From contig REBA01000013.1 in the NCBI GenBank assembly GCA_004294225.1, positions 57,046-121,045 of the forward strand: a stretch of 64,000 nucleotides of DNA, written 5' to 3'. Position numbers and translations under genes: made by a program. The notes under the pieces were generated by a model. That model had not been told where the DNA came from, ran no database searches, and was given only the letters and a program-made list of their open reading frames with translations. The DNA is from Cytophagales bacterium (GTDB taxonomy: Bacteria > Bacteroidota > Bacteroidia > Cytophagales > Cytophagaceae). Shown in pieces: positions 9,037-17,365 of this stretch (its first letter is position 1; every line of letters starts with the position of its first letter).

Positions 9037-11385
9037 TTAGAATCTTAATGTTGCTCCTGCTAGGAAATTTCTTCCTGCCTGCGGATAGTAAAAATTGTAG
9101 TTAATCTCTTTTCCATTTTCAAACATCGTGTAGGTATATCCATTGGCATTATACTTATAGTCAAGTATATTGTTGATTAGCAATGTAAGTGATAAGTTCT
9201 TGATGATTCTTTGCGGAATTTCATAATTAATCCTTAAATCAGCTACTGCATATGGGTCTAAAGCTCTTGTATCGTTATTGGTATTATCTAAATATTGCCT
9301 GCTTACATATTTGGGTAATAGGTTAATACTAAGTCCTTGTGTAGGCGTATAGCTTATTTGTCCACCCACGATTACATCGGGCGAGAAGGCTATTGCTACA
9401 TTGCTATGTTGAATCGGGATTGCCTCAAAGTTTTCATCATAAACTATTTGTGTAAAGTTTTTTATTCTGTTTCTGCTGAGGGTCATGTTTAGACCTGCTA
9501 TGAATTTTTTTGTAATTGTATAATTTCCTTGCAACTCAAGTCCTGTGCGATAGCTATTGTCGATATTTGTTCTTAAGCTATTTCCTACGTCATCTAATTT
9601 TCCTGTTACAACAAGTTGGTTTTTATAATCCATCCAATAGAAATTGGCAGTGTAATTGAATTTTGTCCAACTTCCTTTTAGGCCTGTTTCGAGATTAGTT
9701 AATTGTTCAGACTTTGGTCTAGTGGAAGGTGAAGAGAACACAAAATCTCCTCTAGTAGGTTCTTTTTGCCCTATACTTATTGAAGAATAGAAGAAATGAT
9801 TTTTAGTGAATTTCCAAGTAAATCCTGTTTTCGGGTTAAAAAATAAATATTCAGCATTTTGTTTTAGGTCATTCCTTAATTGATCAATTCCAATAAAATC
9901 ATAGCTGATAGACCTCCATTGTAAATCTATAAATAGGTTCACTTTGGGCAGCAGCTGATAATATGCCTTGGCATAGATATTCATATCGTTCTTTGTTGCG
10001 TCATTTTCATAATATTTATCGCCAATTTTGCTATTCCCTGCAAATCTAGACCAGATAACTTTTCCGTAATGCCCACCTAGGTATTGGTTCCATCCTCCGC
10101 CAAGCGAAGCATCTAGTTTGCCTTTATTATAATTGGTAGAAAAGGTAAAGCCATAGAAATGATTGTCTAACCATTTTTGTCTGATTAAGTCTGAAGAGCT
10201 TACAGTGTCATTTCCGATAACAATATCACTTATTTTATAATCGGCTAAGCTTTGCTGGTTTTTATATTCTTCATAATACCCTCTTCCTCTTGTGTAGAAT
10301 AAAGCAGTATTGAAGTTTAGAAAAGGCTTCAAATGATTGGTATATAAGACTTGGTAATGGTCTTGCTGATAATTATCGGTTTGATTGGCATAGGTAAATT
10401 CGTTAAAGGTACGGTTGCCTGCTTTCAGTATATTTTCAGGCACTCCATTCCATGCTTGATAGGTTTTCTCTTTTCCTGAAAATATATTGGTTTTTAAGAT
10501 GCTTTTTTTTCCGAAATACGCTCCTGAAATAAAGAATGATTTTAAGTCAGAAGAAGCCCTATCTATAAAACCGTCGCTAGACAATTTTGAGAGTCTTGTT
10601 TCAAATGCGAAACGGTTATTGATTAGTCCTGTTCCCGCCTGAAGGGTATTTTTTAAGGTATTGAATGAACCAGCCGAGGAGCTTATTTGGCCATATGCTT
10701 CTTTGCTCAAGTTATTGGTTTGGATGTTGAGCGAAGCACCAAACGCCGCAGCCCCATTGCTCGAGGTTCCTACTCCTCTTTGTATTTGAATGTTCTCTAC
10801 AGACGATGCCAAATCGGGCATATTTACCCAGAAAGTGCCATGGCTTTCGGCATCGTTGATAGGAATTCCATTGATAGTAACATTTATCCTTGTTGCATCG
10901 GTTCCCCTAATCCTCAAGCCAGTATAGCCTACCCCAGCTCCTGCATCTGAGGTTGTAACTATAGATGGGGTGGTATTCAGTAGGATAGGCAGGTCTTGCC
11001 CTAGGTTCATGGATTTTAGCTCTTTGGCACTCACATTGGTATAGGTCGTGCCACTCTTTTCATTGGAGGTTATTGACTGAACTACCACTTCTTCTAATTG
11101 AACATTGTCTTGTTCTAATAGTATCTCGATTTCTTTTGAACTCTCATTGACTTTGATTTTTGTTTGATAAGGCTTGTATCCCAATGAATTGATTTTTAGT
11201 GTAAATTCCCCTGGTTCCAAACCCTCAAATACGAATTGACCTTTAGCATCTGTAAGTTGGGTTTTATTGAGTTCTACAATATGTACTTGAGCATCGGCAA
11301 TAGCCTGTTGGTTTTGATTGTCCTTTATGGTGCCACTAAGTGTAGCAGCAAATAAATGAAGTGTTAGTAATATAGTGTTGAACAT
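9037..11385 (-). CDS. TonB-dependent outer-membrane receptor, probable thiamin or precursor uptake
   Basis: 782 residues. A signal peptide (MFNTILLTLHLFAATLSG) is followed by a CarboxypepD_reg-like beta domain (residues 20-95), a plug with GYTGLRIRGTDATRINVTING and the QRGVGTSSNGAAAFGASL segment, then a 22-strand barrel ending in the outer-membrane signature with terminal Phe (FLAGATLRF). The leader contains a TPP riboswitch, so the transported compound is most likely thiamin or a degradation product. Substrate assignment is by regulation only. It is followed by the leaderless THI5-like gene after a hairpin. Confidence 0.9.
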   Translation of the reverse strand: MFNTILLTLHLFAATLSGTIKDNQNQQAIADAQVHIVELNKTQLTDAKGQFVFEGLEPGEFTLKINSLGYKPYQTKIKVNESSKEIEILLEQDNVQLEEVVVQSITSNEKSGTTYTNVSAKELKSMNLGQDLPILLNTTPSIVTTSDAGAGVGYTGLRIRGTDATRINVTINGIPINDAESHGTFWVNMPDLASSVENIQIQRGVGTSSNGAAAFGASLNIQTNNLSKEAYGQISSSAGSFNTLKNTLQAGTGLINNRFAFETRLSKLSSDGFIDRASSDLKSFFISGAYFGKKSILKTNIFSGKEKTYQAWNGVPENILKAGNRTFNEFTYANQTDNYQQDHYQVLYTNHLKPFLNFNTALFYTRGRGYYEEYKNQQSLADYKISDIVIGNDTVSSSDLIRQKWLDNHFYGFTFSTNYNKGKLDASLGGGWNQYLGGHYGKVIWSRFAGNSKIGDKYYENDATKNDMNIYAKAYYQLLPKVNLFIDLQWRSISYDFIGIDQLRNDLKQNAEYLFFNPKTGFTWKFTKNHFFYSSISIGQKEPTRGDFVFSSPSTRPKSEQLTNLETGLKGSWTKFNYTANFYWMDYKNQLVVTGKLDDVGNSLRTNIDNSYRTGLELQGNYTITKKFIAGLNMTLSRNRIKNFTQIVYDENFEAIPIQHSNVAIAFSPDVIVGGQISYTPTQGLSINLLPKYVSRQYLDNTNNDTRALDPYAVADLRINYEIPQRIIKNLSLTLLINNILDYKYNANGYTYTMFENGKEINYNFYYPQAGRNFLAGATLRF

Positions 11386-11503
11386 TTTCTTATTGGTTTT
11401 AAATACACATTTAGCCTTGAACTTTTCAAAGCATGAATTGAAGCGATGCTTAGCGATTTGCTAAGTAAAACTGCAATAACCAATAGGGGATTTTGAAGAA
11501 AAT

Positions 11504-11541
11504 GGAATACAAAAATGCAGTGCACTTACAATTGGTATTCC
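11504..11541 (-). promoter_or_regulatory. Possible expression-platform hairpin of the TPP riboswitch
   Basis: On the minus strand GGAATAC (11541-11535) can pair with GTATTCC (11510-11504), followed by ATTTTCTTC. It begins immediately after the aptamer and its extended P1 strand, where an expression platform is expected. The long loop and weak T-run make this tentative. Confidence 0.35.
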
Positions 11542-11624
11542 AACTTTTTTCCTACGCAGGTATTAACCTGATCAGGTTCCGAGGGTATAATCTCAGTCCG
11601 TAATGGACACCCCTAAAGTTGCTT
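11542..11624 (-). ncRNA. TPP (THI-box) riboswitch
   Basis: Read on the minus strand, the region contains the THI-box elements in order: AGGGGTGTCC, then ACTGAGATTATACCC, then GGAACCTGATCAGG, then TACCTGCGTAGGAA. These correspond to the P1 side, the CUGAGA pyrimidine-binding bulge, and the P4/P5 pyrophosphate helix. CAACTTT just upstream and AAAGTTG just downstream extend P1 by seven pairs. The aptamer lies about 160 bases before the TonB receptor start, so thiamin pyrophosphate is predicted to repress the receptor and probably the THI5-like gene. Confidence 0.95.
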
Positions 11625-11860
11625 CAAATTTAAAGGCTTTTTTTTCTATTCCAAATTATTTTAGTTTTTTAATTTTTTTTAAGTCAACAAAAATTGAGTA
11701 AGGGTTTGTATAAGTGCTCAATTTATAGCCTATGAAAAAGATAGATGAGTTTTAGAGGCTACTGCTCAAGCTTAAGTGATTTTGTATAACTCCTTAGCAC
11801 CGCCGTCCGAAGGTGCTAATAAATAAAAGGACGTCTGTCTGCTGTTTACATTAAAGCTAA

Positions 11861-11922
11861 AAAAATATCTTCTGTTGTAGAAATTATTTATAACCGCAAA
11901 CATTGGGCAGTCCTCTTATAAT
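11861..11922. repeat. Dispersed 62-bp repeat, copy 1
   Basis: Aligns without gaps to 14844-14905 with 52 of 62 identical bases. The first 22 bases (AAAAATATCTTCTGTTGTAG plus AA) are identical, and the right block CAT.GGGCAG.CCTCTTATAAT differs at two places; most differences lie in the middle. It lies about 245 bases before the glycosidase-like gene, in the same orientation as copy 2. Confidence 0.85.
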
Positions 11923-12000
11923 TTGGCTTCACCATGGATTTCGGCAACAGGTGCTTGTAGGCAAATGTTATTATTAGTAAGTTAAGGGTTTACGTTGTTT

Positions 12001-12035
12001 TTAGTCTAAGTTACGCTTTACTAAACTTAGACTAA
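12001..12035. repeat. 12-bp perfect palindrome with 11-base loop
   Basis: TTAGTCTAAGTT (12001-12012) and its exact complement AACTTAGACTAA (12024-12035). No T-run follows on either strand, so it does not look like an intrinsic terminator. It stands 78 bases after repeat copy 1, mirroring the arrangement at 14965-15001. Confidence 0.8.
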
Positions 12036-12167
12036 TGAAGTACTTTCCGTTATTTGAATTTATCGTCTGAAAATGCTAATTTCGTACAAACTTATACTGA
12101 GAGGGGTATTTATTGATTAGTATTTTGAAGGCATTTAGGGTGAATTAAGTATATAAAAAAATTAAAA

Positions 12168-14540
12168 ATGAAGAACAAGATTTATTTTAAGCAATATCTA
12201 TTATTGAGTTTAATTTTATTATTATTTGGTGAAAGCTTCGGACAATCAATGGATAAATTTTTCCGTAATCCAATTTTTGAAGAAGGTGATAATAATATTA
12301 TTTTGCAAAATCGTTGTGGGAACAGGCTAACTCTTATGTTTAAGCCGTCTGGAACTGATTTGGAGTTTACCTATAAACCTAATGCCAGCCGTAGAAAAGA
12401 CTTTGCGGCACGTAATTTCTCTAATCGCGATAATCAAACAGTATTGTTCCCAACTTTTACAATGCCAGATATATATAGTACTGAGGCTAAATACGAGTAC
12501 GATCCTTATCTAACTAGAGTAAAAATAAATGCACCTTCAGGAGCAAAAAATACTCTTTCGGTTTTAAATATTGATGATGAGAATGCATTTGTTCTTTCGG
12601 CAAGAAGTCCATTATTATTAGCATTTAAACCGCATAAAAAATTTGAACTTAGCGATGGATTGATCACTGAAAAATTTACAGAAAGAGGCGAAGAGATTGT
12701 AAGTTTCATAAAGTTTCCAGGTATTGTAAAAAACCGTTTTCGAATTTTGGCTAATGGAACATATGTGTTGCAGGTACTAGAAAATGATGTCATTCTTATT
12801 GGAGGCGAAGAAAATAGTTATCAGGTAAACCGAGTTTGTAAAAAATTCGAGAAAATGAAATTGAATGATTTGATTTCAAGAAATGAAGAAATTATCAAAT
12901 ACGAACTTTCTGCATCTGAAATTTTCTGTAAAAATAAAGACTTCAAGAATGTTTTAGATATCAATAAACGCATTCAGTTATCTATGATTGATGAAGGTGG
13001 AACTACTTTTGGAGCTTTAAGTCGTTGTTATTATTTAGCCTGGACTCGTGATGGCTCCATGTCTACTTCGCTAATGGCTAGAGGAGGATATCCTCAATTC
13101 GTTGAGGATTATACAAAACTTTTACTCAACAATCCTTCAAAAGTTACCAATGATAAGGGAATTGAAATTCCTGAATTTGGTCAATGTATTGGTACTAGAT
13201 GGAGTAAAAGTGAGGATGATGGTATTTTTTATGCTGCTCTATGTCTTTATACTACGGTTCAAACAACTGGAAAAACTGATTTATTATATGGCGAAGAATT
13301 CAAATTATTGATTACTGCTATAGATCATTATATAGAAAAGGCATGGGAGGCTGATAAACAAATGTTTGGTAGTGACACACGCGGTGAAACATCTTTGCGT
13401 TCAAGTCCTTATTATGGTTACGATGTAGTGAATGGTGAGATGCATCATTCAGCTCTACATGAAACTAATGTTAACTTTAGTCCTATTGTTCGATCTTACA
13501 GTTTGTATAATCAAGTAAATGCCTACAACCTGCTGCTTATGGCAAATGTATTACTTGCAATTAATCCTAGTTTAGACGATTATAGAAGTGCTAAGTATGC
13601 AGATATTGCAGAAAAGTTAAAAGTATGTTTGCGAACAAAATTTATCAATGCCAAGGGAAATTTATATGCGGGATTTGAAAAATTTGAAAATGGTACTGAG
13701 AAGTTTGTTCCATTTGGTTTAGATTGTGATTATTGGGAAACCGCTTGGGCTAATTCATTTGGACCTTATTTCCCACTCCCAGAAGTCCAATTGAAATCGG
13801 CATGGGAAATTAGAAATGATTGGACTAAATACCGCAATCATGGATATTGTCCTTGGAATACTCTTTCTCACTATCTGTATGAATATGGAATGTCTTCTTC
13901 TAATTATGAAAAAATGTTGACCGAACAGATAAAAGATGCATTAACCTTAACAAAAAGATACCCTATGGTGGGAGCTGTAACCGAATACCAAAAAGAAGTG
14001 GAAGGATGGAGAGCTTTGCCATTTCAGGTAGGGGCACTTTATCAAACTATGACGGCACAGCTTATTAAAAATATGCCTTTAGGCATTGGGGTGAGGGCAA
14101 GTAATTTTGTTGATAGCATTAATAATTATCAGTTTCGAAATGCTAATTTATATGCTACACAAACTGGTGAGGGCGATGTAGTAGGTACTTACAAATTGAA
14201 TGCTAAGGAATTGATTTATACATTGCAAATCCCTAACGATCAACTGCGAAATGGAGCGAATAAACTTGAAGTCGTTCGTTCAAAAAGTAATAATCAATTC
14301 AGACTTTATTCTTCTACAGCTGAATTATTTTCATACAAAATCGAAGGACAAAAAGTTTTGTACAGTATGAGTAATGCTGTTGAAACACAATTGATTTTTG
14401 ATAAGTTCGAATTGGCAAAATCTGTTCGAATTATTGATGCAAAAGGAAAGGAACTTTCTTATAAGAAAAATAGCATCAATGATAAAACTATGCTCGAATG
14501 CAATACAAAAGGAGAATTTAGTGTAGAAGTGGTATTTTGA
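12168..14540 (+). CDS. Secreted six-hairpin (alpha/alpha)6 glycosidase-like protein
   Basis: 790 residues with a signal peptide (MKNKIYFKQYLLLSLILLLF...SFGQ). Residues 25-270 look like a beta-sandwich and 270-640 like an (alpha/alpha)6 barrel: RCYYLAWTRDGSMST around Asp295 resembles the catalytic-site segment of GH15-type enzymes, and DCDYWETAWANSFGPYF, NHGYCPWNTLSHYLYEYG and GWRALPFQVGALYQ are typical barrel motifs. The final 130 or so residues form another beta-domain. The exact GH family and substrate are not recognised. CGT/CGC arginine codons are commoner than in nearby core genes, and the gene stands alone between two repeat-plus-palindrome blocks, which suggests acquisition. No GH partner or transporter is adjacent. 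Confidence 0.65.
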   Translation: MKNKIYFKQYLLLSLILLLFGESFGQSMDKFFRNPIFEEGDNNIILQNRCGNRLTLMFKPSGTDLEFTYKPNASRRKDFAARNFSNRDNQTVLFPTFTMPDIYSTEAKYEYDPYLTRVKINAPSGAKNTLSVLNIDDENAFVLSARSPLLLAFKPHKKFELSDGLITEKFTERGEEIVSFIKFPGIVKNRFRILANGTYVLQVLENDVILIGGEENSYQVNRVCKKFEKMKLNDLISRNEEIIKYELSASEIFCKNKDFKNVLDINKRIQLSMIDEGGTTFGALSRCYYLAWTRDGSMSTSLMARGGYPQFVEDYTKLLLNNPSKVTNDKGIEIPEFGQCIGTRWSKSEDDGIFYAALCLYTTVQTTGKTDLLYGEEFKLLITAIDHYIEKAWEADKQMFGSDTRGETSLRSSPYYGYDVVNGEMHHSALHETNVNFSPIVRSYSLYNQVNAYNLLLMANVLLAINPSLDDYRSAKYADIAEKLKVCLRTKFINAKGNLYAGFEKFENGTEKFVPFGLDCDYWETAWANSFGPYFPLPEVQLKSAWEIRNDWTKYRNHGYCPWNTLSHYLYEYGMSSSNYEKMLTEQIKDALTLTKRYPMVGAVTEYQKEVEGWRALPFQVGALYQTMTAQLIKNMPLGIGVRASNFVDSINNYQFRNANLYATQTGEGDVVGTYKLNAKELIYTLQIPNDQLRNGANKLEVVRSKSNNQFRLYSSTAELFSYKIEGQKVLYSMSNAVETQLIFDKFELAKSVRIIDAKGKELSYKKNSINDKTMLECNTKGEFSVEVVF

Positions 14541-14843
14541 TTCTTTTCAACTGAAATAAAATAAATTATAAACACAGGAAGTATTATTTATTCGTTTCAA
14601 CAAAATAGCTAACACTGGACTAAAGTTTAAGCATCAACGTAACTTCGTAGGGTGATATCTTCATTATTCAAAGCTTATCCACAGCCTTATTTTAGACCAG
14701 TTGGTAGATTTTGTTTTAAGAAATCCTATTTTGCCCTGTGTAATGGATAAAGACATCAATTGTCCGCCTTTTTGAACTAGTTTTAATTCAATTTTTGGCA
14801 TTTGTTTTTTGGCTAAAGATGAACAGCAAATATAAATTCAAAT

Positions 14844-14905
14844 AAAAATATCTTCTGTTGTAGAAGTCATGGATATTCGTAAGCATCGGGCAGCCCTCTT
14901 ATAAT
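14844..14905. repeat. Dispersed 62-bp repeat, copy 2
   Basis: Second copy of the repeat at 11861-11922, same orientation, 52 of 62 bases identical without gaps. It lies about 300 bases after the glycosidase-like gene, so the two copies bracket that gene. It could be the remains of a small mobile element or a structured intergenic repeat. Confidence 0.85.
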
Positions 14906-14964
14906 AAAGGTCTAGCAACAGAAGTCGGTACTATCAGAGGAGGTATATAAAGTTTAATAAAGCT

Positions 14965-15001
14965 GATTCGTTTGACATACTAAGAAATTGTCAAACGAAT
15001 C
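14965..15001. repeat. 13-bp perfect palindrome with 11-base loop
   Basis: GATTCGTTTGACA (14965-14977) and its exact complement TGTCAAACGAATC (14989-15001). It lies 59 bases after repeat copy 2. No T-run follows on either strand, and it is 123 bases beyond the stop of the YidB-like gene, so a terminator role is unlikely. Confidence 0.8.
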
Positions 15002-15124
15002 TCGATAGATTAACAAGTAATTCTTTTTTTAAAAATTTACTAAGTAGCACGATTCCGCCTCAAGGCACATTTTTTATTGGTAATGAATAGCTTGAATTTT
15101 ATGCTTAATTTTAACAACGAACTA

Positions 15125-15631
15125 TTAGCCGAAAAGCTTACCAATTATTCCACCTAAATTGTTAGCTCCGGAAGTTTGCGACTGACCATTACCTGTAAAT
15201 TGACCAATCATACCCGCTATATCTGAACTTCCTTTTCCTGTAAGTGAACCCAATATATTATTTAAATCGAAGCTACTATCTGAAGGGTCATTTGTCTTAT
15301 TTATAAATTTTCCAATAACGGTTGTAATTAATGATGAAGCAACATTATTTGCAGTTTCAGGAGATATTCCAAATTTTTGAGCATATTGACCCGACAGATT
15401 TGAAACCAAACCACTTACTAATTGATTTGAATCAATTGAAGTTCCACCACCAGAAAACATACCAATTAAATTCCCAATTCCACCATTGGATACTTGTCCT
15501 TTCAAAGCATCAAAAATTGAACTTGAAGCCAAACTAATAGCTTCATCGTTGTGTTGGTTTGGAATTGAAGGATTGTTAATTATTGTATCTCCTGCATTTT
15601 CTTTTACTAAGTTTAATAGTTGATCTAACAT
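15125..15631 (-). CDS. YidB/DUF937-like Gly/Ser-rich protein
   Basis: 168 residues starting MLDQLLNLVKENAGDTIINN. It has no signal peptide and consists of amphipathic helices separated by Gly/Ser/Asn-rich linkers (GMFSGGGTSIDSNQ, LGSLTGKGSSDIAGMIGQF). The pattern resembles the YidB/DUF937 family, whose function is unknown. Single gene, with large AT-rich gaps on both sides and palindrome 14965-15001 downstream. Family call is moderate. Confidence 0.6.
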   Translation of the reverse strand: MLDQLLNLVKENAGDTIINNPSIPNQHNDEAISLASSSIFDALKGQVSNGGIGNLIGMFSGGGTSIDSNQLVSGLVSNLSGQYAQKFGISPETANNVASSLITTVIGKFINKTNDPSDSSFDLNNILGSLTGKGSSDIAGMIGQFTGNGQSQTSGANNLGGIIGKLFG

Positions 15632-16179
15632 AATTATTAATAGTTTATGGTTAATTTATACAATCAATGGTATTTATTTAATCTATCAATTTACTTTTTT
15701 AATATACAAATTAGAAACAATAAAGTAAAGAATAATAGTTTTGATGAAGTGTGAGATAAGATAAAAATATTTTATTTTTTTAGGCAACTATTTTTTAAAG
15801 TACAGTCTAGTAGATAAATTCTTTTGCTTTTAATAAAAGGCATTAGTATTTAAAATATTGATTATGAATATTTTAATATTAAGAATAGAACTGCTATTAT
15901 TGCTTAAATAAATATTAAATTTTGTAAAAAGAATATTTAATTATCAAGCCTTTGAAGCCAATTGATGAATTATGGAGATAAGTCTTTTTATTAATAATGA
16001 TTGGCTTATATCACGAAGATATTAGTTTGCAAAAAAAATAGTAATAGTAATTTTTGCCTATTATTTCGGTCTTGAGTATCACTTAAACAACTAAAAAAAT
16101 GAAATTAATAAGATATTATTGATTATTCCACTTGTAATGCAACTTGTAAAACATTAAAATTTATAAAACAATAAATCAT
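15632..16179. other. AT-rich gap without recognised gene
   Basis: No supported gene. It is very AT-rich, with a 10-bp inverted repeat TTAAAATATT (15850-15859 with 15867-15876) and a looser pair AAGCCAAT (15955-15962) with ATTGGCTT (16000-16007). It must hold promoters for the divergent YidB-like and dioxygenase genes, but no convincing -33/-7 pair was found. Confidence 0.5.
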
Positions 16180-17049
16180 ATGGAGAAAAGACGTGACTTC
16201 TTAGCCTTTGCGAGTATTACTTCTCTTGGCTTGTTTCTAAAAAATATTCCAAAGGCAATATCCAAAGCCATTGATGCCTGCGTGGCTACTACTAGAGATG
16301 TGCTTGGGCCATTCTATATTCGCAATTCACCAGTTCGTGCGGCCATGGCGGAGGAAACAGAGCTTGGTCAGGCATTATGGGTAAGTGGTGTGGTTTATAA
16401 CTCTGCTTGTGAACCTATATCAGGTGCATTGGTAGAGCTTTGGCAAGCTAGTGCTGTGGGGGTTTATGATACTTCTAGTAATTTCAAATTAAGAGCTCAG
16501 CAAACTACTGGCAATGATGGAGCATACCGTTTTACCACAGTATATCCGGGCAGCTATGACAATCGTCCATCACACATTCATTATAGGGTATCTGTTCCTA
16601 GTGGCACAAGTTTGGTTACTCAATTGTACTTTGAAGGCGACCCTCTTATCCCCACCGACCCATTTGCTGGCGTGCCTTCAGCGAAAGAAAGAATAAAACC
16701 TTTAGATAAATCTGGGTCAATATGGAAGGTAAATTTTGATGTGTACCTAGGAATTATAAATGCTGTGCAAGATGCACAAGAAAGCATAGGTTATTTGAAG
16801 GTGATGGGGAACAATCCTTTTGAAGAAGCCTTGGAATTGTCTTGGTCGGTTTATGAATCAGGACATACAGAATTGCTCATATATAATACTCTAGGTGTTT
16901 TGATAGACACCCTCTGGAGCGGACACATGCAAGCAGATAAGAAAACCACTCAGTGGAATGCTCCTATGGGAACAAATGCTGGAACTTACTTTGCAAAATT
17001 AATCAACAACAATCGTACAATAGCACAACTTAAACTGATAAAAAAATGA
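16180..17049 (+). CDS. Intradiol ring-cleavage dioxygenase-like protein with Tat signal and type IX sorting domain
   Basis: 289 residues. The N-terminus MEKRRDFLAFASITSLGLFL has a twin-arginine pattern. Residues 35-200 are an intradiol dioxygenase fold: DVLGPFYIRNSP, GALVELWQASAVGVYD and YDNRPSHIHYRV supply the four expected Fe(III) ligands as Tyr96, Tyr126, His132 and His134. Residues 205-289 form a type IX (type A) C-terminal sorting domain ending in GTYFAKLINNNRTIAQLKLIKK-like sequence. Predicted to be exported by Tat, moved across the outer membrane by the type IX system (sprA is in this window) and to oxidise a catechol-like compound outside the cell. Substrate unknown. Confidence 0.85.
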   Translation: MEKRRDFLAFASITSLGLFLKNIPKAISKAIDACVATTRDVLGPFYIRNSPVRAAMAEETELGQALWVSGVVYNSACEPISGALVELWQASAVGVYDTSSNFKLRAQQTTGNDGAYRFTTVYPGSYDNRPSHIHYRVSVPSGTSLVTQLYFEGDPLIPTDPFAGVPSAKERIKPLDKSGSIWKVNFDVYLGIINAVQDAQESIGYLKVMGNNPFEEALELSWSVYESGHTELLIYNTLGVLIDTLWSGHMQADKKTTQWNAPMGTNAGTYFAKLINNNRTIAQLKLIKK

Positions 17050-17365
17050 TTTCAAAATTTCTCTCTACTAAAAGCTTGGGATATAGCAGGAGGTAGAGCA
17101 TTAAAGAAATTTGAGAAAGTTGGATTATGAGAAGAAATATAATTTCAAATTTCGCTGGTATCTCGTTTTAGGATTTCTTTTTTTTAAATGATGAATGCTT
17201 AGTGATTTTATTGAAATGATGTGCTTATTAAAAGCTAAATCCTTTTAAATATTAACCTAAAGGATGATTTAGTACCAAGTAAATATACTAAGGAAGAAAA
17301 AAACGCTTTAATTCTGTAATTTCTAGTGTATATTTATACTAGAATTCAACAAAATTATAAGAAGA
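17050..17365. other. Gap with possible short gene remnant
   Basis: Directly after the dioxygenase stop, the same frame continues to a TGA at about 17130 with a protein-like stretch containing AWDIAGGRALKKFEKVGL. It lacks a start and is too short to assign. The remainder is AT-rich and contains the upstream region of the Kazal gene; no clear promoter was found. Confidence 0.3.

Larger units (their letters stand above)
11625..12167. other. Gene-poor gap with hairpin, repeat copy and palindrome
   Basis: No convincing gene. It holds an 8-bp hairpin (11794-11801 with 11812-11819, TTAGCACC, 10-base loop), repeat copy 1 (11861-11922) and a 12-bp palindrome (12001-12035). A minus-strand 43-codon open frame (11903-11772) runs through the repeat, but codon-position differences from the second copy give no sign of protein selection. 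The promoter of the glycosidase-like gene must lie in the last 130 bases; no clear TAnnTTTG box was found. Confidence 0.6.
14541..15124. other. Gene-poor gap with repeat copy and palindrome
   Basis: No gene is supported. It contains repeat copy 2 (14844-14905) and a 13-bp palindrome (14965-15001). A 32-codon minus-strand frame (14886-14788) shares FYNRRYF with the corresponding frame in copy 1, but that follows from the DNA identity alone. The rest is AT-rich without recognisable signals. Confidence 0.6.

Noticed and set aside
11772..11903. 43-codon minus-strand open frame through repeat copy 1, sharing FYNRRYF with a 32-codon frame in copy 2
   Set aside because: Differences between copies fall at all codon positions and the frames diverge outside the repeat, so a conserved peptide is not supported.
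11861..14905. Integron cassette with attC sites
   Set aside because: No integrase is visible and the repeats do not show the RYYYAAC/GTTRRRY core pair of attC sites.
14965..15001. Intrinsic terminator
   Set aside because: No T-run on either side and more than 120 bases from the nearest gene end.
15331..15537. Plus-strand open frame opposite the YidB-like gene
   Set aside because: Antisense to a gene with clear protein-like composition; no start signals or recognisable sequence.
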